DNA of 64,000 nucleotides from Dendrobium chrysotoxum (Eukaryota; Streptophyta; Magnoliopsida; Asparagales; Orchidaceae). The stretch covers positions 96,839,264 through 96,903,263 of the forward strand of contig CM034314.1 of NCBI GenBank assembly GCA_019925795.1. Reading direction: 5' to 3'. Position numbers and translations under genes: made by a program. Positions 24,701 to 33,560 of this stretch are shown here, one piece after another (positions within the stretch are counted from its first letter, which is position 1; the number at the start of each line of letters is the position of its first letter). The notes under the pieces are model-generated. The model searched no databases. It saw nothing but the letters and a program-made list of their open reading frames with translations, and was not told the DNA's origin.

Positions 24701-27700
24701 TCGGAGCTCAACGAGGCCTCTACAATCAAGTTTGAGCAAAATAATATCTTTTGGAACGCAATTTTTCGCAATTCGGCAAATGTAAAATGTCAGAACAAGT
24801 ATTTTCGGACTCCTGGAGCTTCGACGTCCGAAAATAGGGGGGCAACTGATACGTCATCGAAAAATTATCTTGATCGGGCACGAATCTCGAGGAAAAACTC
24901 AAGTTGGAAACTTCAAAAATTAATTCAGAGACCATTTAAACTCCGATTTCAGCAAGCTTATAGTCGAACTGAGCGTCTCGGAAATACGAATCCAACAACA
25001 CCAAATTCGACTCAATCCGAGCCCAAATGAGCCCAAATCAAGTACCCGAAGTGCTGTTGGAAGCATCGAACAGCAATTTGAGTTACCAAACGGTCTCTGA
25101 TTTTGACAAGCTTATAGTCGAATCGAGCGGCTCAACAAGACGAATCCAACGAGCCCAAGATCGCAGAATTCTGATATCATCAAGACCTTCAAATGCTTGA
25201 TAAACGGTTCACGATCAAGGGATTTAATATCGGCCGTTCATCCGGATCACTCCTTATTTGCCCTTGATCCCTCACATATTTACGGGCTATGCCACTCCAG
25301 AAAAACTATAAATAGCTCCTCATTTCTCTTAAGAGGGGACCCAAGCCAAGAAGAGAAGAAGAGAGGAAGAGAAGGAGAAGAAGAAGAAGAAGAAAAGTGT
25401 AGGAGGGAATAGCTCCTCCTCGACCACCGCCGGAACTTCGCCGGAATTCCACCGGAACACCACCGGAGCACCTTTGGGCGCCCGAGGGACGCCGGAGCTC
25501 TGCCCGACACGGGAGCAACGTCGGAATTCTGTCCGACGCCGGAATTCTACTCGACACCCGAGTGACGCCGGACTTCTTTCCAAGTGACGCCGGAATTCTG
25601 CTCGACACCCCGAGTGACGACGGAACTCTGCTTGTCCTTGTAACTGATACTCATTGTAATCTGATCGTCCTGAATTTAAAGGACGAATCAGCCTTGTGTA
25701 TTTCAAACAACACTAGTGGAACTTTTTCAACTGGGCGTGGCCCCGTGGTTTTTCCCTTTTCCAGGGCTTTCCACGTAAAAATCCTGGTGTTATTTCATTC
25801 TTCTGTTTGTGTGCTGGATATACGTACAACGCCGAGACGGAAATTTAAACTCTATCGCCGCATATATTTGAGTCCGCAACAAGAATAATAGAGAAAATGC
25901 TTTAGAAAACTAAAGGGGTATATAATTAGTAGAATTAATAGAAATGTATTTCAAGAGTATTATATTATAAAGAGAATATCATAAAGATTTATAGATAAAT
26001 TTTTTGAAAGTACAATTAAGTTGCAATGTTATATGAATCTACGCGTTGGATGATAAACAAGTCCTTGTAACCAAATTGAGCTTAACATAAATGAGAATGC
26101 TAAATGGTTGTGTGACCAAATTGGGAAGTATGAAATAACTATTTAGTGGGATGACAGAAGTAAAGCCTAGTGAAGATAAAATAATGAAATGTAGACTTTT
26201 ATGTGCCATGGCTATGTAAAACAAATGATAGAAAAATATGGGCAAGTGGATTTATATGATTAGTGTTGAAATATTAGAAAGGAGAAGCATGAGAGTAAAA
26301 CGTAGAGCTTGTGCAAAAGGATTTGTTTAGAATAGGGTGATGAACTTATGTTGCAAAAAGAAAAAAAGAAAGAAAGAGTAGTGATGATGATGATGATGAC
26401 GACGATATCAATCAAATCCTAGATTAGATGTGCTTATCTTTGACCAATGTTTTGACATGTCTCGGTAAATACTACACAGGTTGACTTTACTTACTCCTGA
26501 ATGTTGTGCGCATTCAATCAAGTATCAATGTTAGTCCAAAAAAGAGCTAAAGCTTGCATTTTTAATGGTAAAATGTGCTATTTTACTTTCAGCTAAGTCT
26601 TCTACTGAAACAACTAGTTTGCTATGTGTATAAATTTTTAGCTGCTCAATCCATTTAACTATAATTCCACTTTCCAGCAAAGCCGATAACGTTGGGCATC
26701 TCCGCAATCTTTAATTTAGACAGTAGACCACCTCTAGCTTGCAAACAATAAGGATGAATTCAATTTGAAATGTCTACCTATTCCGTCCATATTATCTGCT
26801 ATCTGTATTGCACAGGTACAGGAACCACGTCATTCAAATGACAGCAATTTTGGTGATTCAGGCACGACCAATAGCATCAATACTGGTTCAATTGCCAGTG
26901 ATAGGATCAATAGGCTATTGTCCGCAAGCAACGGACAGTTGCCTACTTCCGTCTTGCAGGCACGAGCAAGGCTTCTTGAGAGGCTTAGAGGCATCTCCAT
27001 TCCACAAAATAGGTGAGCGTCCTTTATTTTTTGTTGGTGTATGACGGTTCTTGTTGGTCATATATCGCAAATTATTTCCTCGTCTCAGGTTAACAAACTC
27101 CTGGCATTATAAACAGTTTGTATTTGTTTTTTTTTTCTCTCTCTTTCAGACAAGAGGAAGAAACTTCTGGTGTCCCCTGGGATGACGAGTACTGGGAGGT
27201 AGTGGTTGGAAGAAACTCACTCGAATCTGGCAGGCAGGTTTCTAGCTCTTTGCGTCAGGCTGAATCTACATTAGTTAGCAGAACAAGGGGTCCGTCCGTA
27301 AGGGGTACCAGGTTAGCGAATTATACCAATTTTCATTTTTTGGTTTGGTTCCTCTTCACAGTTTAACTTAATCATCCCTAAATTTGTTGCCATTGTGTTA
27401 TTTTTGTCTTTTAAACTTGTCTCAGACCTGTTATGGGTTCTTCCGGCACCTCCCTATATGAACTTGCAAGCTTCGGTGACTTAGTAGAGCGAATTCAATC
27501 ACAACTTTTAGATTTTGGTGTAGAAGAAGGCCATGGATTTCCAGTTCCACAATACTGTGTCAGTAGGTCTCCTGGACTTAGCTGCGATGCCATTGATAAC
27601 CTTCTTCATGAAGTTTTCAAAGAAGTTGAGCATAATGATGTTGGAATGCAATGTGATTGTTCTGTATGTTTGGAGAGTTTTCAAGAAGGAGATGGACTTC

Positions 27701-27795
27701 TTCGATTACTCTGTGGCCATAGGTTCCATACTGCTTGCCTGGAGCCATGGTTGAGGACTTGTGGTGATTGTCCTTACTGTAGGGCAAGAGTATAG
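15590..27795 (+). CDS. RING-H2 E3 ubiquitin ligase, RHY1A-like, 4 exons
   Basis: Exons 15590-15790, 26816-27012, 27150-27311 and 27426-27795 join with phases 0, 2 and 2 to give 309 residues. The N-terminus MTSASELF and the arginine-rich exon 1 fit the plant RHY1A group as I recall it. Exon 2 has an LQARARLLERLRG block, exon 4 an RSPGLSCDAIDNL block. The RING-H2 domain near the C-terminus has zinc ligands C265, C268, C283, H285, H288, C291, C302 and C305. It should transfer ubiquitin from an E2 to a substrate in the nucleus or cytosol; targets are unknown. All introns have GT/AG ends. An in-frame ATG exists at 15536, but MTSASELF is taken as the start. Intron 1 is 11,025 bp because it holds a 6.6-kb LTR retrotransposon in the same orientation plus LINE and LTR remnants. 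Joining exon 1 to exon 2 rests on matching phase 0 and family resemblance and needs transcript proof. Confidence 0.72.
16389..16508 (+). pseudogene. LINE endonuclease N-terminal fragment
   Basis: A 39-codon frame reads IFGNLNGKARELMN..., then RRINIACLQET, matching the start of the L1-type apurinic endonuclease domain (WNxxGLxGKxRELxxxxxRRxIxIxCLQETK). It stops at TGA (16506-16508), and no reverse transcriptase was seen nearby, so this is a 5' fragment of a dead LINE or of its captured endonuclease. Confidence 0.6.
17720..18540 (+). mobile_element. Degraded LTR-like sequence
   Basis: Less AT-rich than its surroundings. It has CTTATAAAAGCTCCTCATG (18354-18372) as an LTR-promoter-like TATA region, followed by a leader with CTCTCCCTCTTGTTGAGACATG, an arrangement like LTR U3-R-U5. 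No boundaries or target duplication could be defined. Confidence 0.3.
19256..20290 (+). repeat. 5' LTR of the gag-only element
   Basis: 1,035 bp, TGATACGTCATCG...GTCCGCAACA. It contains a TATA box (19716-19723), a purine-rich stretch (19752-19815), a leader with repeated GCCGGAATTCTGCCCGACAC units (about 19830-20030) and a GGCCCCGTGGTTTTTCCC box near 20150 that is conserved in all family members. Confidence 0.95.
19716..19723 (+). promoter_or_regulatory. LTR promoter TATA box
   Basis: TATAAATA in the context AAAACTATAAATAGCCCC, conserved in the solo LTR at 13592-13599 and as CTATAAATAG in the minus-strand LTR near 49375. Transcription should start about 30 bp downstream. The 3' LTR copy is at 25307-25314 and could drive read-out into the RING gene. 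Confidence 0.7.
20294..20311 (+). other. Primer-binding site
   Basis: TGGCGCCGTCTGTGGGAA begins 3 bp after the 5' LTR. The TGGCGCC core is the complement of a tRNA 3' end and is typical of Tat/Athila-group elements. The exact tRNA was not determined. Confidence 0.75.
20342..21913 (+). pseudogene. gag: gag of the LTR element, with one in-frame stop
   Basis: The frame opens at ATG 20342 about 50 bp after the LTR, meets a TAA at 20528-20530, and stays open in the same frame to the TAA at 21911-21913. An internal ATG at 20843 gives a 356-residue uninterrupted product. That product has the plant retrotransposon gag domain (about residues 60-165, with LKGQARTWFYSLP and FVEQFVANRR) and a C-terminal CxFHRSRGHTTEACWQLKDE motif, the incomplete zinc-knuckle-like block seen in Tat-lineage gags. 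After that, where protease should follow, coding stops. Gag would assemble virus-like particles in the cytoplasm. The break may be recent or tolerated by re-initiation. No pol domain is fused. Confidence 0.85.
22265..22866 (+). repeat. 86-bp tandem repeat array in the element's internal region
   Basis: Six full units with exact 86-bp spacing start at 22265, 22351, 22437, 22523, 22609 and 22695, plus a seventh decaying unit from 22781. Each contains CTTCCATACAGGTTAACGTC, GTCGAGCAAAGGCTCCGACA and GGTCTCACATCCTTGGTGG. Alternate units share CTCCCTA or CTCTCGA ends, suggesting two-unit duplications. No spacer-like variation, so not a CRISPR. Confidence 0.95.
23460..23945 (+). repeat. Degenerate CGTCGGACTTC-type repeats
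   Basis: Repeated CGTCGGACTTCTACCCGACG modules with a period of roughly 63-66 bp, followed at 23840-23940 by a 51-bp period (GACCTTCGTCGGACCACCGC). The module resembles the minisatellite within the element's own LTR leader, so LTR-leader and internal repeats appear related. Confidence 0.65.
24021..24240 (+). repeat. Two-copy 113-bp direct repeat
   Basis: Copies at 24021-24133 and 24134-24240 share AACTTCTGCGCAAAAGGAGG and the GGGCGCCGARTCAAGTAGGG stretch. This lies in the non-coding internal region just before an LTR-like TATTTATAGG motif (24281-24290). Confidence 0.85.
24360..24610 (+). other. Low-complexity TCGGAATTTT tract followed by GC-rich block
   Basis: About 24375-24460 is a run of TTCGGAATTTT-like 10-12-bp units. 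After an A15 tract, 24511-24610 is strongly GC-rich, including (GGCC)n at 24564-24586. The two together could fold strongly in RNA. They lie immediately upstream of the 3' end of the internal region. Confidence 0.6.
24829..24846 (+). other. Polypurine tract
   Basis: GAAAATAGGGGGG followed by CAAC, directly before the 3' LTR. The purine run is the expected plus-strand priming site. Confidence 0.7.
24847..25881 (+). repeat. 3' LTR of the gag-only element
   Basis: 1,035 bp, identical in length to the 5' LTR and differing from it only at 25317 (T for C), 25551 (T for C) and 25862 (A for G). It ends CCGCAACA and is followed by the AGAAT duplication. Confidence 0.95.
25887..26815. other. 3' part of RING-gene intron 1
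   Basis: AT-rich intronic DNA with a short (GAT)n/(GAC)n run at about 26381-26405. It ends in CTGTATTGCACAG, the acceptor of exon 2. No other feature seen. Confidence 0.6.
26816..27795 (+). CDS. RING-H2 gene, exons 2-4
   Basis: Exon 2 (26816-27012) follows TTGCACAG and ends before GTGAGC. Exon 3 (27150-27311) follows CTCTTTCAG and ends before GTTAGC. Exon 4 (27426-27795) follows TTGTCTCAG and carries the C-terminal RING-H2 and TAG stop. Phase-2 junctions keep one frame throughout, so these three exons are secure independent of the link to exon 1. Confidence 0.85.
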
Positions 27796-27841
27796 TTCTG
27801 TTGCTTTCCATAGCTGCAGCAGGAGCAAATGGAGACACTTA

Positions 27842-27947
27842 GGCTTCGTTTGGAATTACTTTTCAAGCAGCTTTTTAGTACAAAAATTTTAAATTTTATA
27901 CTAAAAAATTGCTTAGAAGCAATAAGAAAGCCATCTCAAATGAAACC
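27842..27947. mobile_element. Tourist-like MITE in the RING gene 3' UTR
   Basis: A 106-bp palindrome starting GGCTTCGTTTGGAATTAC and ending CATCTCAAATGAAACC, with TTA duplications (27839-27841, 27948-27950). It starts 47 bp after the RING stop codon, so it is probably transcribed as part of the 3' UTR. Confidence 0.75.
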
Positions 27948-27950
27948 TTA

Positions 27951-28950
27951 GACTTATTTTCTCCATTCCAGTTTTGAATTAGCTATTTCATATGTTGTTT
28001 GCTTGTAACAGCGAACAGCTTCTGCTGTTCAGGAATACTGGTAAAGTTTGGCTCAACTTGACTGTATAGGAAAAATATGGATGTAAACTATGATGTGGAT
28101 TTATTTGTGGTTAGTAGATATTTTTCTTTCATAGTGCAGTGTTGTTTTGCTGACACATGAAAAGATAATTCAATTAGAAGATATGGAAAAGTGTCGAAGA
28201 CAAAGGGATGGGAGAAATTATTATGTGCGGAGTCTGGCTGTAGCTTTTTATTCAGATTCCAATCACGTAAAAATACATAAATTTTTTCTCTTATAAACAT
28301 CTTGTGAGATAGAAAAAAAATTTACGTGTTTTTACGTGATTGGAGTTCAGACGGCATCAAAATTAATAACTAAATTAATTATCAATTAAAAAAAATTGAT
28401 TCATTTTTTTAAAATTTTATTCAAAAATAATACACAGTTTTGAGGAAGGGCCACGTTCTATTTTAAAATATAAAATAAAATAATACCACAAAAGGTTTTT
28501 AAGGATGATGAGAGAAGAGAGAAAGAGACGTTGATATTGGATTTATGAAGTCTCAAATCTCTTGATATTTCACATTTGGGTTGTCATCCTCGTTTGACCT
28601 TAACGCAACAAAAATATCTCTGCTGATCAGCGATTTGCTTTCGGCCTTACGTATGAAAATTAAACTGCTGCTAGCTGCCAAATAATCAAAGCTCATTCTG
28701 TTATCATTTGCTACAATTTTTTTATTATTTTATAAAATTATTGTAGAGAGATTAATTTTTTAAATTTATTCTGACAAGTAGCTTTCTAGCATAAATTATT
28801 CTTTAAAAAAAGTTAAAAAATAATGATCGAATAAAAATTTTAGTTACGATTTAAAAAATAAAATAGTAAGAAAGTTGTTCCAAACAAAACTAAAATTTTG
28901 CTAGTATAGTTCTCCACTTTATTATTTTTCATCATCTATGTATAAGAGTG
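27951..28950. other. 3' flank of the RING gene; no further gene
   Basis: Contains an inverted repeat around 28255-28345 (AATCACGTAAAAA with TTTTTACGTGATTGG), consistent with a small palindromic transposon remnant, and a probable degenerate MITE near 28775-28890 ending GTTGTTCCAAACAAAAC. Nothing coding was recognised. Confidence 0.35.
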
Positions 28951-29560
28951 TTGGGGATATGAGGAGTAAACACCATAATGATGAAACAAGCAAGAAAGTA
29001 AAAGCAGCGGAAAAGTAAAAGATGTCAGGATTTAACGTGGAAAAACACAAAATAGGGAAAAAAATCACGGAGCCACACCACATCAAAAAATCCACTATAA
29101 AAATTAATAGAAATAAGTATAGATCTCTCTTCTCTCTCACTCTCTCATCGCTTCTCTTCTCACATGCACCATTCTCAATATCTGCACACTCAAAATACAA
29201 GAAAACGCAAGTAAAATAATCCCAAGGGACGCAACCCTTTGTAAAAAATGAGAAAGAAACAGCTTAGTCCATCTCATAGAACTGCGACGCTCAAGCCTCT
29301 GTCTTGCACCATTGCGGCGCCATACCTAGGCCGCTACGGTACTCTGCCCTCTGTATTTCAACACCGGGGCACTCGAGAACACAGCGCAAGGGCACTCGAT
29401 ACGCAGCGCTGGGCATTGTACAGGAAAAAATTTTAAGTGCAAACGTATCAGGGGATAAACCTACCGCACCCCCCAGCATACACGTCAAACTTTGAGATCT
29501 GAGACAAGAAAATAATCAGATTGATCAACACAATCAAATTTCACATATAATTTAGAATCC
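28951..29560 (-). mobile_element. Probable LTR (minus orientation), right end undefined
   Basis: Begins TGTTGGGGATATGAGGAG and continues with AACGTGGAAAAACACAAAATAGGG and AAAAATCACGGAGCC, the reverse of the ...CCGTGGTTTTT...CACGTTAA box found near LTR 3' ends of other elements here. A GC-richer segment follows (29240-29470). The other boundary and target duplication were not found. Confidence 0.35.
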
Positions 29561-30480
29561 ATGTGACTTGTATGACAATTTAACTATGCAGCACTCATTC
29601 ATGAGACCACTACCTAGAATAATTGCCTGCTGCATTTCTGTACAAAAGGCAGCCCTCTCTCTGCTATGGATTCAGAACCATTCACTGCTAACTCCCAGTT
29701 TTCTCATCCACCATTGGCTCTATAAGAAACTAAGTATATATACACATACCGCAGATATAATACTTGACCACAAATACAAAGCTACAGTTTTTACCATCCA
29801 ATCTTCTTTGCTTTTCTTCTTTCTGCACTCTGTTTTTCACTTCTCTGTTTTACTGGAATTTAAGAATTCTGCATTTTAAATGGATCAGATTCAACAAGTC
29901 ATCAGTCTTTGAATCAGGCCATCTAAATTTACTTTCCTCTAAGTTGAATTCATTCGGAGAAAGGATATATTTTGCTTATAGAACTCAACAATTGAAATTT
30001 ACAAGTTGCCTAAGCTACTCATCCACTCTGAATGAACTCGTGCAGAGAACTCTGAATGAACTTGCAAATTTCAGCTCATCCACTCTCAATGAACTCGAAA
30101 AAAGACCGGGTTTGTACGTAAGTAAATGGCACCAATGTTATCACCAAAAACTGTGGAAGTGGGGGTAGAGCAACGTCAAGTTTACGAAGGAGTGATTGCA
30201 ATTAGATTTCAACAATGGCAAAGCCAACGCTGCGATATGAAACTTCGAGCGATTTTTTTAGAGCTCTACGAGATGGCATTGTGACCAAAGAAAATAGTAT
30301 GGGCGCTTGTATACGTGCAGTCAACAATTTAACCTGTCTAGTTGTTATCATCTAAGAAAGCCATGTAGTGTCATAGGAGTGTCGCAGTGAAGAAACAGTC
30401 CATGATTAATAGTGGCGTGAAGGTATCAAAGACTCCATTTTGCAACAATAAAGTGAACGGTTGTGGAACGATGCATGAGC
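29561..30480. other. No recognised gene; short decayed repeats
   Basis: Several short open frames without domains. The words TCATCCACTCT and AATGAACTCG recur between 30015 and 30105, a small local repeat. Nothing further can be supported. Confidence 0.3.
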
Positions 30481-30549
30481 TAAGAGAATTTGTTGACAGT
30501 AAAGGTGATGTCCAATCTAGTAAGGGATACATGTTTCTTTGGAAATCTT

Positions 30550-30898
30550 TCCAAATTGTGGGGAGCTTTGATTTAGTGGCTAATTAGTGTATTAATTAGT
30601 AGATTTGGTTATTGCATTATTAAGAGGTTTGATGGATGTATTGATTAGGAAACATTAATTAGGATCCAATTATTGATTGGATTTCTCACTTTTGCTTGTG
30701 TTTTCAAATCTATAAATAAGGGCTGTTATATGAAAGAAAGAGAGCCAATTGTAATCCTTATTTTTCTACAGTGAAATCATTCCTCCCAATGAATAAAAGC
30801 ATCTTTGTTGAACCACATAAATCGATGTATTCTTTGTGTTGATTGTGCTTTGATTCCAATTTTGTTTCCACTGCATGAACAATAATTGGTATCAGAGC
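30550..30898 (+). mobile_element. Copia-type LTR end with tRNA-Met primer-binding site
   Basis: TGGTATCAGAGC at 30887-30898 is the canonical initiator-tRNA-Met primer-binding site of Copia elements. The LTR would end ...CATGAACA at 30881. Upstream are CTATAAATAAGGGCTG (30710-30725) as the LTR TATA region and CAATGAATAAAAGC (30787-30800) as its poly(A) signal. The left boundary is uncertain, with TGTGGGGAGC near 30557 the best candidate. The internal region beyond about 31.1 kb has no pol. Confidence 0.6.
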
Positions 30899-31003
30899 TG
30901 GATTCCAGTGGAATTTCCAATGACGGCGTGAAGATTAGGAAGAATTTTTTTATTCTTGTGGTTCGCCCAGGCGAAAAAGCGAAGCACGGGCAGCACGGGA
31001 GAA

Positions 31004-31103
31004 GGTCTGCAGGCTGGACGAGCGCTCATTTTAGCAAATCGGAAGTAGCTTCTGGTCTGCAGGCTGGACGAGCGCTCATTTTAGCAAATCTGAAGTAGCT
31101 TCT
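31004..31103 (+). repeat. 50-bp tandem duplication
   Basis: Two copies (31004-31053, 31054-31103) starting GGTCTGCAGGCTGGACGAGC differ at about one position, so the duplication is recent. It lies in the internal region shortly after the Copia primer-binding site. Confidence 0.9.
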
Positions 31104-31604
31104 GCTAAGGCAGTAGATCCGTGAATTGGCTCAAGCAAGAAGTCCGCCTGGTCACACTCCAGCTCGTGCGCACGGGTTCACAGGAGCAGTTTAGCTTTGG
31201 CCACACGAAATGCGAGTTGCTTAGTCACCCGGGCAGAGGCTGTGGGATGGGGTGTTGATCATGCAAGAAGGGTGCCGCCTATGGAGACTTTTTCAGCGGG
31301 TTGTATAAGCTGGCTGCGTCAAAGCAGACGAAGCGTAAGGCTCTGTCAAGCACGTGCGGTCACGCGAGAAGGGTGTTGCACCTATTCATACGGGCTTGGG
31401 GAAGTTCAAATGGGCCTTAGCAAGGTTCCATGCCTGGCTGGGTAGCACGCAATCGTTCGCGTGAGGCACACTACACAAAATATCATGTGGGAGTTCTAGT
31501 GGACGAGCAGGAGAAATCGACCTTATTGACACCACTAACTCTACCCATCCTTCTCACCCCAGTCAGCTGGCCCGCATTCCTCTGGACGTCCCGAAAGACT
31601 TGGC

Positions 31605-31824
31605 CTGACCTCACATTGTTGAGCTTCTGTGCAACACCCTATATCATGAACTGTGACTATTGGTTTGAGAAGAGTTCCCCATGAGAACTGGAAGACAACC
31701 ACTTCATTAGTGGGACATTCAGGAATAAACACCCTTGACTGAAGCCATCATTCAACATCCCATTCCGATAGGATTTAAACTACAGAGCATTGATTCTCAC
31801 GATGAGAAATTCGACCCATACGAG
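31605..31824 (+). pseudogene. Degenerate gag fragment of the TGATACGTCA family
   Basis: Nucleotide similarity to 20795-21005 of the intact element is obvious, for example TTGGTTTGAGAAGAGTTCC against TTGGTTCGAGAAGAGTTCC. Stops and small indels interrupt the frame. Many differences are C-to-T or G-to-A, as expected after long cytosine methylation. About 35 bp later, 31855-31900 resembles the LTR leader (CTCCTCCTCAACCACAACC). Confidence 0.7.
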
Positions 31825-31900
31825 AGGTCGAAGACAACCACTTCTCTCTTGCCACTAAGCTCCTCCTCAACCACAACCTAGCTACAGTCGGACCACCAGC

Positions 31901-32433
31901 TATGGGTGTCAACTTTTGACACGACACGAAAACCCGACTCGAACCCGACCCGGAATTTTCGGGTTTGACCCGACCCGTTTCTCAAACGGGTTGGGTTCGG
32001 GTTGTAAAAATCGACCCGTTTGAAAAACGGGTCGGGTTCGGGTTGACCCGGCGGGTTGCCGGGTCAACCCGATAACCCGTTTAACTTTAAAAAAAACCAA
32101 AATTTCAGCCTTTCCCGCGCCCGCTGCCCGCTGCCCAGCGCGCCCGCGCCCGCTGCCCCGCCGCGCGCCCGCGCCCGCGCACGCTGTCCTGCTGCCGCGT
32201 GTCCGCGCCGCTGCCCCGCGCCCGCTGCCCTGCTGCCCGCGGCCCGCGCTGCCTCGCTGTCGCGCGGCTTCCCGTGTCGGGTCAGGTCAACCCGGCAACC
32301 CGCAGGGTCGGGTCCGGGTTCAGATTTTCGACCCGTTTTCCTACCCGGGTCGGGTTAGGGTCGACCCGTTTGTAACGCGGGTCATTCCGGGTTCGACCCG
32401 AACCCGACCCGTGACCCGAAATTGACACCCCTA
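31901..32433. mobile_element. hAT-like non-autonomous element with GC-rich core
   Basis: 533 bp with terminal inverted repeats TATGGGTGTCAA...TTGACACCCCTA and a perfect 8-bp target duplication CCACCAGC (31893-31900, 32434-32441), diagnostic of hAT transposition. Subterminal arms are dense in GGGTTCGGGT and ACCCGACCCG palindromes. The core (32110-32275) is very GC-rich with CGCGCCCGCGCCCGC-type repeats. No transposase. It inserted into a degraded LTR leader. Confidence 0.85.
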
Positions 32434-32441
32434 CCACCAGC

Positions 32442-33259
32442 CATCGCCAGACCACTGTTGGACCACCAACATATTCTTCTCATCATGTATACATTTTTCT
32501 TCATTAGAAAAAGAGACGCAATCTTATATAAAACTTAAACTACTATACAATAATAAATTAATGAAGATAAAAGTTAGCACATTCCACTAAAATAACTATA
32601 ACAAAAAGTTGATTCTATTAAATGGCTGACACGAGTACAATATCCTAACATGATAAGCACATCAAGTGAATCAACTAACACAATGATTGCCCGAATCTAA
32701 TCTATTCTCAAATCAGCAAATAAATAAAAAATTCATTGGGCCGGGACAAAATGGGCTAAGAAAAATCTAGTAGCTTAGACCCGACCCGCAATTGCACTTA
32801 GGTTAACTCGGGTCGGGCTAGATGCCGGGTCTGATATAACTGTTGAAGTTGCTCAAGTTTATGTTCGTAATTAACTTTCTAAGAATTGTTTATGATTTAA
32901 TTTAGTTTATACTTGTCCTGTTTAAATTAATCTGATTATTACTTACACCAATTAATCAACAAGCTAATAAATAAAAAAATATTAAAAGAATTTCCTTGTG
33001 ATTATAAATTTATAATATTAACAAATAGTTTTACAAACCTAAATAATCGATAAAAATACAATAAAATCATATCATATTATTCAGAATGATCAAAATTATA
33101 ACATATCAAAAATGATATTGTGAAAGCTTACAAAATCATGAGATAATACGGTTTTAATAGATATAGGAGAGATAAATCTATAGAGCTCAAAATCATCGAA
33201 AACATAAGTAAGATGATAGTTACATACAATGCTTTGAACAACTTTTGTTAAAGGAACAA
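32442..33259. other. AT-rich repeat-derived DNA
   Basis: A GACCCGACCCG/CGGGTCGGG patch at about 32740-32835 is another fragment of the hAT-like family. The rest is AT-rich with no gene. Confidence 0.35.
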
Positions 33260-33560
33260 CACACGAAAAAGATCAGAATGAGCTTTCTCTCTCCTTCTGC
33301 CCTCTTCTTCCTTTCTCTTTCTCTCCCTTTCTTATCCTTTCCTTCCCAGCCAAGCATGCAAAGTGAGGTTGTAGTAAGGCGGTGTAGGAATATTTATAAT
33401 AAAATATATTAAAAAATATTATTAGCAGCCTAGCGCCACAGGGCTCCAACCCAACACCATATATCAATTTTAGAGTCACTGTAGAATATATATATACAAG
33501 CGCTGCAGCGACATTTTCTAGCACCATTGTACTACCTAGCACATCGTTGTTATGCTCCTC
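33260..33560 (-). mobile_element. Tekay/Del-like LTR fragment
   Basis: The minus strand shows the arrangement seen in other Tekay-like LTRs in this window: a TATATTAATA-like tract, then a purine-rich leader with GGAAGGAAAGGATAAGAAAG (inverse of 33295-33355) and CAGCGCTTGTATATATA. The boundaries are unclear. Confidence 0.45.

Larger units (their letters stand above)
19256..25881 (+). mobile_element. Young non-autonomous, gag-only LTR retrotransposon (TR-GAG type, Tat-like)
   Basis: A complete 6,626-bp element: two 1,035-bp LTRs (TG...CA), a primer-binding site just inside the 5' LTR, a gag region, a 2.9-kb non-coding stretch rich in tandem repeats, a polypurine tract and the 3' LTR. A perfect 5-bp target duplication AGAAT flanks it (19251-19255, 25882-25886). 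The LTRs differ at only three sites, all transitions: 19726/25317, 19960/25551 and 20271/25862. No protease, reverse transcriptase, RNase H or integrase could be found in any frame, so it must depend on a relative for copying. The gag and primer site resemble the Tat lineage of Ty3/gypsy. It lies in the first intron of the RING gene, in sense orientation. Confidence 0.93.

Noticed and set aside
24292..25030. Open frames of 133-202 codons around 24.3-25.0 kb
   Set aside because: They cover low-complexity TCGGAATTTT and GGCC repeats plus the 3' LTR start; no recognisable domain.
31901..32433. GGGTTCGGGTT-type text looked like interstitial telomeric repeats
   Set aside because: The unit does not match TTTAGGG arrays; it is palindromic and bounded by hAT-type inverted repeats with an 8-bp target duplication.
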